In this document: one piece after another, positions 9,822 through 19,883 of the stretch
Layout: every line of letters starts with the position of its first letter
Position numbering within the stretch: the stretch's first letter is position 1
Assembly (NCBI GenBank): GCA_002839095.1
Contig: PGXL01000010.1
Span: 1 to 64,000 of the forward strand
DNA: 64,000 nt
Reading direction: 5' to 3'
Source of the DNA: Tenericutes bacterium HGW-Tenericutes-2
GTDB taxonomy: Bacteria; Bacillota_I; Bacilli_A; Acholeplasmatales; Acholeplasmataceae
The notes under the pieces: generated by a model
Told to the model about the DNA's origin: nothing
Database searches by the model: none
What the model saw: the letters and a program-made list of their open reading frames with translations, nothing else
Translations under genes and position numbers: made by a program

Positions 9822-11904
9822 TATTGATCAACTCCATTAAATATTCTGGTGTTGCAGGTATTTTAAATATCTTCTTACCAATTGCTTGTTCAATGGCTAA
9901 TGCTATAGCTGGTGCTCCACCAACTAAGGTCAGTTCACCAACACCTTTCGCCCCATACGGACCAAATGCATAAGGATTTTCATATAAGAAGGTTTTTGAT
10001 TTTGGCATATCTTGAGCTGTTGGTATGATGTAATCGGTTAGATTTTTTTGTTTGATTCTACCTTGATCATGAGTCATAATCTCCATATATCCATAGGCAA
10101 TACCTTGTAGAATTCCTCCGTCAGCTTGCCCGAGGACAATACGTTCATCAATGGCTTTACCAACATCATAAACACTCCATATATGGAGAGGTTTTACTTG
10201 ATAGGTAATAGGAGATACTTCCACTTCAACAATATTGACTCCCCAGGAGTAAGCAGGATATGCATCACCTGTCATTTTTTCTTCATCCCATTTGATATAG
10301 GAGGGTTGAACATAGTTTTCTACAACTTCCATTTCTTCATTATCTTTCCATGTATCCTTCAGTCTTTTTGCTGCTCGTGCAAGAAGTCCTCCCACAATCA
10401 TCGTTGTTCTAGAAGCGACTGTAGGACCAGAATCAACTATGAAATCAGTATCTGGATTGTTGAATGAAACCTGATTGTATGAAATACCTAGTGTTTCAAC
10501 AACAATTTTTTTAAGTGTTGTTTTTATCCCTTGTCCCATATCCACAGCTGCAACCAAAATACTCACATGATTTTTTTGATCTTTGATAATCTTTACCTTT
10601 GCATGAATATGCTTGGATTCTCCACTTCCTGTAAATCCACATCCATGGAGAAACCAACTCATCCCAATCCCCTTATAAACATTAGAGTTTTGATATTCAC
10701 TAAATTTTAAGTGGTAATTTGATTCTTTTGTTGCTCTTTCAATCATTTCATTCATAATAATCGGATCTCTAAATATCCCACTTGTTGAAGTAAAATCATT
10801 TTGTTTTGCTAGATGCTTCATCCGAAATGCAAATGGATCTATTTCAAGCTTCTTAGCGATATGATTCATAAACATCTCTATAGCAAAAATCATTTGTGGT
10901 GCCCCAAACCCTCGAAATGCTCCTGTTGGAACAGTGTTTGTATAATAAACATCACCTGAAATGAAGAGATGATCAATCGTATAAGCTGAAGTTGCAGCAA
11001 TCATTGCCCTAGATAATACAACCGGTGATAGACCTATGGCTGCACCGGAATCGAGTGACACATGTGCTTTTAATCCTAAAATATGATGATGATCATCAAT
11101 AGATGCCTCTAGCTTAATTGTTGAAGGATGTCTTTTTGTTGTGACAAGCATATCTTCTTCTCTTTCTAAAATCATTTTGATAGGGTATCCTATTTTTTTA
11201 ACAGCAACAGCAAGTTGACATGCAAGTAATGATGGATATTCTTCCTTACCACCAAATGCTCCACCAACTGATGGTTGAATGACTCTGACCATGTCATCAC
11301 TTAAGCCTAATGTAAGAGCAACAGCCTTATGCACATAGTATGGACACTGTATTGAACCAATCAATGTAATCTTTCCATTCTCATCTGGATAACATAAAAA
11401 GCCTTGTGGTTCAATATAGGCTTGTTCCTGATACCCTGTAGAGTATTCATGAATAATTCTTTGATATTTTGTTTTAAATGCTTCCTTGATGTTTCCTTTT
11501 TTATATTCTTTATGAATCAGGCTTTTCTTGTATTCAAATATAGGCTTTAAAACTTTATATTCAATTTTTATCTCTTTAATAATCTTGTCAATTCTTTCTC
11601 TATTTTTTCCAACAACAATCAAAATCGGTTCTCCGATGTAATTAACTTCATGATCAGCAAATACTTTCCAGTCTTCGTAAATGATTTTTATATAGTTCAC
11701 ATTAGGAATATCATTTTTGTCAACAACAAAATACCCAGCAGGTAATTCTGGCAAAGTAATATTTAGTATTTGAGCTCTTGGATGAATGCTTCTAAGTGTT
11801 TTAGCGTAGAGCATTCCATCCATTTTTATGTCTGATACGAATAGTGATTTGCCTGAAGCTTTTTCTTCATGATCCACCTTAGGAACTGATTTCGAAATAT
11901 TCAT
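9808..11904 (-). CDS. Xanthine dehydrogenase molybdenum-binding subunit (set 1)
   Basis: Large catalytic subunit of a purine hydroxylase. Molybdopterin and substrate motifs are GGAFGGKE (near residue 215), TGAFRGFGAPQ (near 325) and MGQG (near 455). The essential glutamate is in KGVGELT near residue 670. It is about 698 residues, a little shorter than most XdhA or XdhD proteins. The longest frame starts at 11970 inside the upstream gene; I use the ATG at 11904 because family members begin at this point (SVPKVDHEEKASGK). The Shine-Dalgarno site is weak, so coupling to the upstream gene is likely. It should oxidise hypoxanthine and/or xanthine. Selenium dependence cannot be read from sequence. 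Confidence 0.9.
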   Translation of the reverse strand: MNISKSVPKVDHEEKASGKSLFVSDIKMDGMLYAKTLRSIHPRAQILNITLPELPAGYFVVDKNDIPNVNYIKIIYEDWKVFADHEVNYIGEPILIVVGKNRERIDKIIKEIKIEYKVLKPIFEYKKSLIHKEYKKGNIKEAFKTKYQRIIHEYSTGYQEQAYIEPQGFLCYPDENGKITLIGSIQCPYYVHKAVALTLGLSDDMVRVIQPSVGGAFGGKEEYPSLLACQLAVAVKKIGYPIKMILEREEDMLVTTKRHPSTIKLEASIDDHHHILGLKAHVSLDSGAAIGLSPVVLSRAMIAATSAYTIDHLFISGDVYYTNTVPTGAFRGFGAPQMIFAIEMFMNHIAKKLEIDPFAFRMKHLAKQNDFTSTSGIFRDPIIMNEMIERATKESNYHLKFSEYQNSNVYKGIGMSWFLHGCGFTGSGESKHIHAKVKIIKDQKNHVSILVAAVDMGQGIKTTLKKIVVETLGISYNQVSFNNPDTDFIVDSGPTVASRTTMIVGGLLARAAKRLKDTWKDNEEMEVVENYVQPSYIKWDEEKMTGDAYPAYSWGVNIVEVEVSPITYQVKPLHIWSVYDVGKAIDERIVLGQADGGILQGIAYGYMEIMTHDQGRIKQKNLTDYIIPTAQDMPKSKTFLYENPYAFGPYGAKGVGELTLVGGAPAIALAIEQAIGKKIFKIPATPEYLMELINNDSN

Positions 11905-11918
11905 TAAAAGTTCACATC

Positions 11919-12995
11919 CTATTCCATTATGATTGCGTTGGTTGGACATTTGACCACACAAAGTCCACACTCAAAGCATTTTTTTTCGTTGAATGTAATC
12001 TTATCTAACATATCAATTGCAAAATAAGGACAAACTTTAACGCAAAGATTACAATGAATACACTTTTCCTCTATGAGAATAGGTAATGTTCGTTTATATA
12101 AAACATGATTAGTTAGTGCGGTTTCAATTACTTCTTCAATACTGTTAAAACCATAGAACTCTAATCTTTTTGGTAGATCATTAATAATTTTTTCGTAAAG
12201 TTGTTTTCCTTTAAGTAGCGCAGCTGATAGCATTTGAACACCACTTGCTCCTGCAAGTAAAAACTCAATAACATCATCAGCATTCTCAATTCCACCTACA
12301 CCAATTACAGTTAACGATGGTTCAGCTTTCTTAATCGTATAAACTGTTGCAAGTGCTAGATTTTTGATGACTGGCCCGCTTGTCCAAACAAATCCTGATT
12401 CATTACCATATAAAATAGAACGACTCATAATATCAATTTTCATTGTTGGTCCAAGTGAATTAATAGCTACAACTCCATTTGCACCATTTTCTTTAATCAC
12501 CTTTGCAAAGCCTGCAGGATTTGGAATATGAGGGCTAATTTTCATATAGAAAGGCTTTTCTGTGTGACTTCTAATTGTCTTTACAGTTTCAGCGATTACA
12601 TGAAGATCGGTTCCTACATAATGCGTTGATATTTCAAAAGCATCTGCAAAATCATCTAGTAAAGGAATTAGAATTTCCATATCATCTTTGGTATATCCAA
12701 CTGATATAATGAGTGGTCTATCCTTAACCAAAAGATACTCAGGAAGAAACTCTTCAATCCACTTTTCTTTTGGATATTCGCTCCAAAGCTCACTATTCAT
12801 TACATAATCCTTGCCTGCATAAATACAGGGTTTTGGTATATGTGCATCTTTTGTTGATATCGTTTTAGTTACAACAGCACCGCATCCAGCATTTTTCATA
12901 AAAATAAGTTTTTCAGTATCTCCTACTAAAGGTCCTGCTGCAGGCATTAAAGGATTCGATAATTTTAGTCCATCAAATTCTGTTTTTAAATTCAC
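11919..12995 (-). CDS. PreA/dihydroorotate dehydrogenase-like FMN protein with ferredoxin domain
   Basis: FMN-dependent TIM-barrel reductase or oxidase (about residues 1-300) fused to a C-terminal 2[4Fe-4S] ferredoxin. The two CxxCxxCxxxCP runs are CIHCNLCVKVCP and CFECGLCVVKCP. This is the layout of the PreA subunit of bacterial dihydropyrimidine dehydrogenase, but no PreT partner is in the window. In this operon it could reduce or oxidise a ring intermediate, a role related clusters may give to YgfK; that is inference. Translation starts with GTG at 12995 behind AGAGGTGG, directly abutting the ssnA stop. Confidence 0.87.
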   Translation of the reverse strand: MNLKTEFDGLKLSNPLMPAAGPLVGDTEKLIFMKNAGCGAVVTKTISTKDAHIPKPCIYAGKDYVMNSELWSEYPKEKWIEEFLPEYLLVKDRPLIISVGYTKDDMEILIPLLDDFADAFEISTHYVGTDLHVIAETVKTIRSHTEKPFYMKISPHIPNPAGFAKVIKENGANGVVAINSLGPTMKIDIMSRSILYGNESGFVWTSGPVIKNLALATVYTIKKAEPSLTVIGVGGIENADDVIEFLLAGASGVQMLSAALLKGKQLYEKIINDLPKRLEFYGFNSIEEVIETALTNHVLYKRTLPILIEEKCIHCNLCVKVCPYFAIDMLDKITFNEKKCFECGLCVVKCPTNAIIME

Positions 12996-14300
12996 TTAAT
13001 CCACCTCTTTATTCACTTTATTCCAAAGTTTTTTTGCTTGATGTTTCGCTTCTTGATAAAGTGTGTTCAATTTTGGACTGACTTGATAATTATGAACTAC
13101 AAATTTTCCCCCAACAAAGACATGCATTGGTTTAAAGCTATTGAACATTCCAAAGAAAAGGTGTCCAAATGCATTCTTGCTAGAAATTGGAGTCGGTTCA
13201 ATATATGGAATCATTAGTAGATCAGCATCATATCCCTTTTTAATTCTTCCAATATTGATTCCAAATAAATCATTTGCATAACTATAGGTATCATCAATCA
13301 TTTTTTTTAGATCATTTAACCCAAAGGTCTGAGGTTTTTGATCAAAAAGATGTGTTTGGTAATAAATCATAAGATACTCAGTAGTCATAGATGAAGATAT
13401 TCCGTCATTACCAATAATAACCCGCACTCCATTTTCTCTAAATCTTTTTAAATTGGGTATACCAACTGCATTATTCATATTAGATGAGAAATTTACTACA
13501 ATAACAGCATGCTTTTCTTTCAAAATCTGAAGTTCATCATCATCTAGATAGATGGCATGAGCAATTATACTATTAGGATGGATAAGTCCATGACGATTGA
13601 GCCTATGAATGATACGTTCATTGTATTTTTTCAATGAGTCGAATTCATCAAGCTCGCTTTCTGCAGCATGAATGTGTATGGGTGCATTAGTTAATGATTT
13701 CTTTACTAACTTTAACGTTGTTTCTGATAGACTCATTCCTGCATGAAGTCCAAATAAACCACGTGTCTTTTTTGTTTGATTTTCCTCATAAAATATTCTA
13801 TTTTCTTCAATTGCTTCATTGATAGGGAATCGATCGCTTACTTCAAATGCGAATGCTCCTCGAAGACCAGCATCTGTGACGACTGCTTTTCTTAATGATT
13901 CAAGTGAGTTAGTGATATCAGAGCCACTTGCATGATGATCAATAATCGTTGTTACTCCATTTTTCATCAAATCAACAGCACTGACAATGCCTGAGTAATA
14001 AGTCATTATATTATCAATTTCTTTATCTAATTTCCACCAAAGTTGATCCAAGATATCTTGAAAGTCTTTAGGGTCAAATGTGATGCTCATTCCTCTTGCA
14101 AAGGTAGAATAAATATGACTGTGACCACAAACAAGTGATGGCATCACCATCATATCTTTACCATCAAGGATTTCATAATCGTTATTGATAAATTGTGACA
14201 TGTCACCGATATCAATAATTTTTTCATCGAAAATAACAAAACCATTCTCAAAAAAGTTTTCAAAATCATAAATTTTTGCATTGATAATTGCTTTAGCCAT
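12996..14300 (-). CDS. ssnA: SsnA-type amidohydrolase
   Basis: Metal-dependent amidohydrolase of the SsnA/TRZ-ATZ branch, about 434 residues against 442 in E. coli. The metal histidines are in CGHSHIYSTFARG (near residue 57), with IDHH near 120, IHAAE near 210, and an aspartate in IGNDGISS near 290. SsnA is part of the known uric acid/purine degradation gene set and probably hydrolyses a C-N bond after ring opening. I choose the ATG at 14300, behind AAGGAA with 9-base spacing, over the GTG at 14309. The gene overlaps the upstream hydantoinase by 8 bp. Confidence 0.88.
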   Translation of the reverse strand: MAKAIINAKIYDFENFFENGFVIFDEKIIDIGDMSQFINNDYEILDGKDMMVMPSLVCGHSHIYSTFARGMSITFDPKDFQDILDQLWWKLDKEIDNIMTYYSGIVSAVDLMKNGVTTIIDHHASGSDITNSLESLRKAVVTDAGLRGAFAFEVSDRFPINEAIEENRIFYEENQTKKTRGLFGLHAGMSLSETTLKLVKKSLTNAPIHIHAAESELDEFDSLKKYNERIIHRLNRHGLIHPNSIIAHAIYLDDDELQILKEKHAVIVVNFSSNMNNAVGIPNLKRFRENGVRVIIGNDGISSSMTTEYLMIYYQTHLFDQKPQTFGLNDLKKMIDDTYSYANDLFGINIGRIKKGYDADLLMIPYIEPTPISSKNAFGHLFFGMFNSFKPMHVFVGGKFVVHNYQVSPKLNTLYQEAKHQAKKLWNKVNKEVD

Positions 14301-15603
14301 TGAAGTCACTTCCTTCTATCCATTTACCTTCTCCACCTAAAAATTCTCTATTTTTGAGAATAAATTTCCCGCGTAGGATTGTGGAGATAACCTTACCAGA
14401 TCCCTGTAACCCTTCATAAACCGAATAATCACAGGTCCCATGTAATCCAGATATAATTTGATTAGGTATAGGTTTAAAGATCATAAAATCAGCATCATAA
14501 CCTTCTTTAATGCTTCCTTTATTTCTTAACCCTTGAGTTTGTGCAACATGGTTTGTCATTTTTTCTATTGCTTGATCACCAAGGTGGTGTCGCATAATAG
14601 AAAAAGAATGCTCAATCCCACCAATCCCCAGTGGTGTTTCATGTAAGAATTTTTTCTTTTTATCCTTCTTCATAAAAGCACAATGATCTGTACCTATGGT
14701 ATGAATGTAATTTGAATGTTTAAAAAGTAAGTCTTTTTCTTTGATAGAACGTAGTGGCGGAGCAAATGTATAAAGATATCCATTCTCAGTATTTAGGATA
14801 TCTTTTGTAAAGGTGAAATACTGTGGACAGCTTTCAATGAAAAATTTCTTATTGATTAAATCTTTGTATTGATCGATTAAGCCCATTAGTGTGTGACCAC
14901 TTGATAGATGTACCATATATAGATTTCCATCAGTTTCTTTAACAAATTTAGCAAGCTTCAATGCTTCTGTTGACTCAGCAATTGTATCTCTACTTATAGG
15001 AAGTTCTCTATAGGTATAGCGATGATCCAGCTTGATTAAATCATCATTTTCAATATGTGCCATAATTAAAAAATGATGTTTTTTAGATAGTTTTAATAGC
15101 TCGATAATATCTTGATCACCTGTTCTTCTTAAGGAATCAGAATAGGTTGTAAAAAGCTTTAATGTGTGCATACCAAGTGATTTCATCTTTAAAATAAATT
15201 GTTCTAGATTACACTTTGGATTTTTAATTGTTGCATGAAAATGATAATCAGCTACACTATTTCTTGCTTGACTCATTCTTGACAAAAAAGCCTTTTCTAA
15301 GCCTTCAACTGTATCTACAGGCTCTAAAAAATCGACATAGGATGTTATGCCACCATAGATGGCTGATACACTTCCTGAATAAAAGTTATCTACTGATTTA
15401 ATCCATCCCAAATCGAGTTCAAAATGAACATGAGGGTCAATCATACCAGGAAGTATTTCATAGCCATTTGCATCATAGGTTTCTAGTGCAGGATATAACT
15501 TGTCAGATATCAGTGCAATCTTCTCATCTTGAATATAGATGTTTCTATAAACAAAAGATTGATTGATGTAGACCTTTCCATGAATTAATGCCAGTGTGTA
15601 CAT
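14293..15603 (-). CDS. hyuA: D-hydantoinase/dihydropyrimidinase-like amidohydrolase
   Basis: Cyclic-amide hydrolase of the dihydroorotase/hydantoinase family, 436 residues. The metal site DPHVHFELDLG lies near residue 58. A lysine in KLFTTYSD (near 150) fits the carbamylated metal-bridging lysine, and IGTDHCAF carries the conserved aspartate near 290. AGGAGG six bases upstream supports the ATG. The equivalent in E. coli purine clusters is HyuA (YgeZ). It would open a cyclic ureide or imidazole-type intermediate. The gene symbol is by family and context. Confidence 0.83.
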   Translation of the reverse strand: MYTLALIHGKVYINQSFVYRNIYIQDEKIALISDKLYPALETYDANGYEILPGMIDPHVHFELDLGWIKSVDNFYSGSVSAIYGGITSYVDFLEPVDTVEGLEKAFLSRMSQARNSVADYHFHATIKNPKCNLEQFILKMKSLGMHTLKLFTTYSDSLRRTGDQDIIELLKLSKKHHFLIMAHIENDDLIKLDHRYTYRELPISRDTIAESTEALKLAKFVKETDGNLYMVHLSSGHTLMGLIDQYKDLINKKFFIESCPQYFTFTKDILNTENGYLYTFAPPLRSIKEKDLLFKHSNYIHTIGTDHCAFMKKDKKKKFLHETPLGIGGIEHSFSIMRHHLGDQAIEKMTNHVAQTQGLRNKGSIKEGYDADFMIFKPIPNQIISGLHGTCDYSVYEGLQGSGKVISTILRGKFILKNREFLGGEGKWIEGSDFNG

Positions 15604-15620
15604 TGTAGACCTCCTGATTT

Positions 15621-16094
15621 TTAGATATGTATAACTTTTACATCCTTCAACTGATATTTTGAAATCACTTCATCCACTAAATCTTCTCTAACGGAGATAA
15701 TGAACTGAGATTTTGAGTTGATGATTTTTCTAAAGATATAGTCGTATCCATATCCTTTAAGTTCAAGTACACCTATTTCATCTAGGATAATCGGTTCTAC
15801 ATGCTCTGAAATCATCTTCATAATCGACTTCTCGATAGATTGTAAGGTTAACAAATTGATGATATAGGGTCCAATCTTACCTGCAACAGAAAAATCTTTA
15901 TTAAAGAATTGTTCATGCATTAAAATAACTTTCTCGTCATTTGTAGATAATCTTATCGAGATATAGCTATGCACACGATCATTGATCATCTTTTTGACAG
16001 AAATAAACCCATCACCTACCTGATTATTCTCATAATGCTTTTTTAGTGCTGTCGTTTTACCTTCATTTATTTTTCCAATATATATGATGTTCAT
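15621..16094 (-). CDS. THEP1-like nucleoside-triphosphatase
   Basis: Small P-loop NTPase of 157 residues. The Walker A is GKINEGKTTA (near residue 7) and the Walker B is PIILDEIGVLEL (near 100), where DEIGxLE is characteristic of the THEP1/NTPase_1 family. It lies between XdhC and the hydantoinase and overlaps xdhC by 32 bp, yet has its own strong site GGGAGG. Similar NTPases recur beside XdhC in anaerobic molybdenum hydroxylase clusters, so a role in cofactor insertion or maturation is likely; this is inference from neighbourhood. Confidence 0.75.
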   Translation of the reverse strand: MNIIYIGKINEGKTTALKKHYENNQVGDGFISVKKMINDRVHSYISIRLSTNDEKVILMHEQFFNKDFSVAGKIGPYIINLLTLQSIEKSIMKMISEHVEPIILDEIGVLELKGYGYDYIFRKIINSKSQFIISVREDLVDEVISKYQLKDVKVIHI

Positions 16095-16908
16095 GATTGA
16101 CCTCCCTCATATGTTTATGACCAGTTTTTTCATGATAAATTGCAAGAATTTCTGCAGTAATGGAAATTGAAATATCCTCAGGTGACCCTCCACCAAGATC
16201 GAGTCCGATTGGAGAATAGAAGTTTGATAAATCAACATCCTTACCAAATTTTTCATATGTTTTATTTAAATAATCCTTAAGCTTTTCTGGAGAACAAAGC
16301 ATACCTATATAAATAGGCTTTAGCTTAAGCTCTAAAATTTTATTAATCACATGATAATCGTTTATATGTGAAGGTGTGCACACCACGACATAGCTTCCTT
16401 CTTTAATACCATTTTCTTCGATAAATGAAGCAAAATTGCTAAAAACCTTTAAATCACCATTCTTAAATGCTGATAATACTTCTTTTCTATCATCAATTAC
16501 AGTCAAGTGAAAATTCAATGGCTTTAAAACATTTGCTAGTGCTTGACCTACGTGACCTGCTCCAAAGATATAGACATGATTTCTAACTCCTAAAAATTCA
16601 TAAAAAAGTGTAACCGTACCACCGCATACCATAGGAAGTGTTTTCGCATCAACGATTACTTTTCCTTTATCCAGTAAATATTTCTCTGTTAAATGCTTCC
16701 TTTTTTGAATCAGATCCTTAGCTTTTTCTGTTGCATAAAATTCTAGAGCACCACCACCAACCGTACCAAACGACTCACCTGTTTCCAAAACGAGCATTTT
16801 TTTACCAATTTCTACAGGTCCCTCACCAGTTTTATCAATAGCAGTAACTAAAACCATATCCATGTTTTTTGCTTTAAAATCAACGATCTTCTCGTATATG
16901 GTATTCAT
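16063..16908 (-). CDS. XdhC/CoxI family molybdenum hydroxylase maturation protein
   Basis: Accessory protein that binds and modifies molybdenum cofactor for xanthine dehydrogenase-type enzymes. The N-terminal XdhC_CoxI domain is marked by SFGTVGGGALE (near residue 48) and MVCGG with its cysteine (near 95). A C-terminal Rossmann domain starts with IFGAGHVGQALA near 115. It is 281 residues, typical of the family, and encoded upstream of the NTPase, with which its 3' end overlaps. XdhC here means the maturation factor (Bacillus PucA type), not the iron-sulfur subunit called XdhC in E. coli. Confidence 0.9.
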   Translation of the reverse strand: MNTIYEKIVDFKAKNMDMVLVTAIDKTGEGPVEIGKKMLVLETGESFGTVGGGALEFYATEKAKDLIQKRKHLTEKYLLDKGKVIVDAKTLPMVCGGTVTLFYEFLGVRNHVYIFGAGHVGQALANVLKPLNFHLTVIDDRKEVLSAFKNGDLKVFSNFASFIEENGIKEGSYVVVCTPSHINDYHVINKILELKLKPIYIGMLCSPEKLKDYLNKTYEKFGKDVDLSNFYSPIGLDLGGGSPEDISISITAEILAIYHEKTGHKHMREVNHEHHIYWKNK

Positions 16909-16935
16909 GACATCAGCTCTTTTCTACAGTTTTTT

Positions 16936-17565
16936 TTAAAGGATTACATTCAGTAATATAGCAATTGCAAAGGATGATATAGATAAAATCATCGATGGTT
17001 TAAAGATAAAGTTGAATCTTTGTTTTGTAAGTAACATGATCGATAAGGATAAAGCAAGAACTAAAGATTCAATAATTCCATACAAGAAAACAAATTGAAT
17101 CATGTTGGATAAACTTTGAAGCTGAACAAATTGAAACCCAGTCAGTGCATGATTGATTGCTATATTTCCTAGAAATAGCAGTCTCCAAGAAAAGCCTATA
17201 ACAACTAATCCAGCAAGGATAGAAAATACATTTTTCTTTTGAAATAGTGGAATGATAAGTACCATGACTAGTGATTGAAGCATAATGGATATCATTGGAT
17301 TATAGGTTTTAATTGGTAATAAACCTGGCATGAAAAAATTAACTGATTTAATTGTTGCTGCAATCATAGCAACATAGATCATCGCACTTTTAGACTTCGT
17401 ATGATTATAGGTTAAGATCATTAAGGTTGCTGCAATTGGAAACATCACACTTCCAGAAACAAGTGGTGGTAAAAATTGAAGTAAATATCCTAAGGTAGCT
17501 TCCAAAATGCCCCAAAGTGCTCCAAAAAAGATAATATAGGTAAAAACTCCCTTGTTTTGTTTCAT
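16936..17565 (-). CDS. Uncharacterised membrane protein in the purine operon
   Basis: 209 residues with about six hydrophobic segments and short polar loops, resembling ECF-type substrate-binding components in size and layout. I cannot assign it to a named family. It overlaps the upstream molybdenum subunit gene by four bases (ATGA) and has AAAGGAG, so it is translated with the dehydrogenase. No recognisable purine permease exists elsewhere in the operon, which makes it a candidate for purine or cofactor precursor uptake. That function is inference only. Confidence 0.7.
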   Translation of the reverse strand: MKQNKGVFTYIIFFGALWGILEATLGYLLQFLPPLVSGSVMFPIAATLMILTYNHTKSKSAMIYVAMIAATIKSVNFFMPGLLPIKTYNPMISIMLQSLVMVLIIPLFQKKNVFSILAGLVVIGFSWRLLFLGNIAINHALTGFQFVQLQSLSNMIQFVFLYGIIESLVLALSLSIMLLTKQRFNFIFKPSMILSISSFAIAILLNVIL

Positions 17566-19883
17566 AATAAGACTCCTTTTGCTTTGTTTTCTAATATTCC
17601 TTTAAGAATTTTTTCTGGTGTAATTGGTAATTTATGTATTCTAACACCTACAGCATTATAGATAGCATTTGCAAGTGCTGCAGGTGGTGTATCGATTCCG
17701 ATTTCACCCACTGACTTAGCTCCAAATGGACCTGACTCTTCATAGCTTTCTGCAAACTCAGTCGTTAGTTTTTTAATATCAAGTGCAGTTGGAATTTTAT
17801 AATAGAGAAAGCTATTGGATAGTAGGCTACCCTTTTTAGAATACTTAACATCCTCAAATGTAGCCATCCCTAGACCTTGAACAATTCCCCCTTCAACCTG
17901 ACCTTGTGCAAGCTTCGGATTAATTGTTACACCGCAATCGACTACACTGACATAATCAATGATGTTGAATTCTCCTGTATCTGTGTCGACATCAACTTCA
18001 ATAAATCCAGCCATGAATGGAGGTGGTGATTTATGTCCTACATAGCTTGATGTGACTGTTAATTGTTTTTGCTCATGATTGTAGGTTATTTGATTCGATA
18101 GATCCTCTAAGCTGATTTGATGATTTCCCGACTTAAATAAAGTTCCATTGAAAGAAATCTTTTTTTCATCTACATCTAGAATTCTTGCTGCTTCTTTAAT
18201 CAATACTTTCTTCATTTCAGTAGCAGCCTTTAATACTGCATTCCCTGATACATAGGTTGTGCTCGATGCATATGCTCCAGTATCAAATGGTGTTAAGTCG
18301 GTATCAGAGGAGTATACAATGACCTTATCAACGGTTGTTAAAAGTTCTTCTGCTGCTATTTGAGCAAGGACTGTATCACTACCTTGCCCAATTTCTGTTG
18401 CACCAACCATTAAATTATAAAATCCTCCATCATTTAATTTTATAGTTGCTGATCCCATATCAATATATGGTATTCCGCTACCTTGCATGGCTAGAGCCAT
18501 TCCGACTGATTTTATTTTTTGATCATTTATTTTTATTCTTGGATATTTATTTTTCCAATCGATTAAATCACAACCTCGTTTCACGCAATAATCTAGTTTG
18601 CATGTCTCCATATTCATCGCAGTACCTTCGGTTCCTTCACCCATAATCGCAAAGATTGGAGAAGTCTCACCTTCTTGAATCATATTTTTTTGTCTAAACA
18701 AAATTGGATCCATCTTTAGTTTTTCACATAGCATATCAATTGCTGATTCGAGTGCAAAGTTACCTTGAATTGCTCCATATCCTCTAAAAGCCCCTGCAGA
18801 TACATGATTTGTATAAACAACATGTCCAGAAAATCTAACTGCATCCACTTTGTTATAAAGTGGTAATACCTTTGAACCTGTCACCATGAATACTGTTAAA
18901 GCGTGTTCACCATATGCTCCAGTATCAGAAAGCACATAGCAATCGATTGCTTTCAATATTCCATCTTTTGTAGCACCTAATGTCATATCCAATCGCATGG
19001 GATGTCTAGTATAGGTAGACTCAAATACTTCTTTTCTTGTAAAGTATATTTTTGAGGGTTTACCTGTTCTTAATGTGACTAAGGAGACAAGCATTTCACC
19101 ATGAAGTGCTTGCTTACCACCAAAGCCACCACCAACTCTAGGCTTGATCACTCTTATTTTTGAGATTGGAACATCTAATGTTTGAGACAAAATACGTCTT
19201 ACATGTACTGGAGTTTGGGTTGAAGAGTATAAAACAAGTCGATTTTGATAATCAAGTCTAGCATTCACAGTATGAGGTTCCATCATCGAATGTGCTTGTG
19301 CTTGAGTGTAAAATGATTCTTTGATGACTACATCACAGGAATCCAATGTTTTTTCAACATCACCAATATGCATTTGATAGGATGCAGCAATATTCTTTTT
19401 AGGATCATATCCAATTGGGAACATTTCATGTATCCCTTCTTCTGGATGTATCAGTATTGGATTTCCCATCGCCATTTCAAAATCCAAGATTGGTTCATAG
19501 ACCTCGTATTCAACCTGAATGAGTTTTAGAGCTTTTTCTGCAATTTTTTCAGTGGTTGCAGCGACACATGCAACTTCATCACCTACATATCGAACATATT
19601 CATCAAGCACGAATTTATCATGTGGTGATGGTTCTGGATATCCTTGACCTGCTCTTGTGTATGATTTTTTAGGAACATCATGATGCGTAAGGATGAGTTC
19701 CACACCTTCTAGTCCTAAAGCAACACTTGTATCAATACTTAGTATTTTAGCGAATGCATGTGGACTTCTCAGTATTTTAACAATCAAAGAATTTGGTTCT
19801 GCAAAATCATCAGAAAATGCGGGTCTTCCCATCATTATTCCTTTTCCATCAATAGATGGTGTTTTGTGATTGACGATTTTCAT
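17562..19883 (-). CDS. Xanthine dehydrogenase-type molybdenum-binding subunit (set 2)
   Basis: Catalytic subunit of a second molybdenum hydroxylase, about 773 residues. Motifs are GGGFGGKQ (near residue 240), AGAFRGYGAIQ (near 355), IGQGSDT (near 490) and the glutamate of KSVGEIG near 735. It differs from set 1 in length and local sequence, so substrate preference may differ (for example hypoxanthine against xanthine, or a ring-opened product). The ATG at 19883 follows GGAGG by seven bases and overlaps the TGA of the iron-sulfur gene. The longer frame to 19946 lies inside that gene and is rejected. Confidence 0.9.
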   Translation of the reverse strand: MKIVNHKTPSIDGKGIMMGRPAFSDDFAEPNSLIVKILRSPHAFAKILSIDTSVALGLEGVELILTHHDVPKKSYTRAGQGYPEPSPHDKFVLDEYVRYVGDEVACVAATTEKIAEKALKLIQVEYEVYEPILDFEMAMGNPILIHPEEGIHEMFPIGYDPKKNIAASYQMHIGDVEKTLDSCDVVIKESFYTQAQAHSMMEPHTVNARLDYQNRLVLYSSTQTPVHVRRILSQTLDVPISKIRVIKPRVGGGFGGKQALHGEMLVSLVTLRTGKPSKIYFTRKEVFESTYTRHPMRLDMTLGATKDGILKAIDCYVLSDTGAYGEHALTVFMVTGSKVLPLYNKVDAVRFSGHVVYTNHVSAGAFRGYGAIQGNFALESAIDMLCEKLKMDPILFRQKNMIQEGETSPIFAIMGEGTEGTAMNMETCKLDYCVKRGCDLIDWKNKYPRIKINDQKIKSVGMALAMQGSGIPYIDMGSATIKLNDGGFYNLMVGATEIGQGSDTVLAQIAAEELLTTVDKVIVYSSDTDLTPFDTGAYASSTTYVSGNAVLKAATEMKKVLIKEAARILDVDEKKISFNGTLFKSGNHQISLEDLSNQITYNHEQKQLTVTSSYVGHKSPPPFMAGFIEVDVDTDTGEFNIIDYVSVVDCGVTINPKLAQGQVEGGIVQGLGMATFEDVKYSKKGSLLSNSFLYYKIPTALDIKKLTTEFAESYEESGPFGAKSVGEIGIDTPPAALANAIYNAVGVRIHKLPITPEKILKGILENKAKGVLL

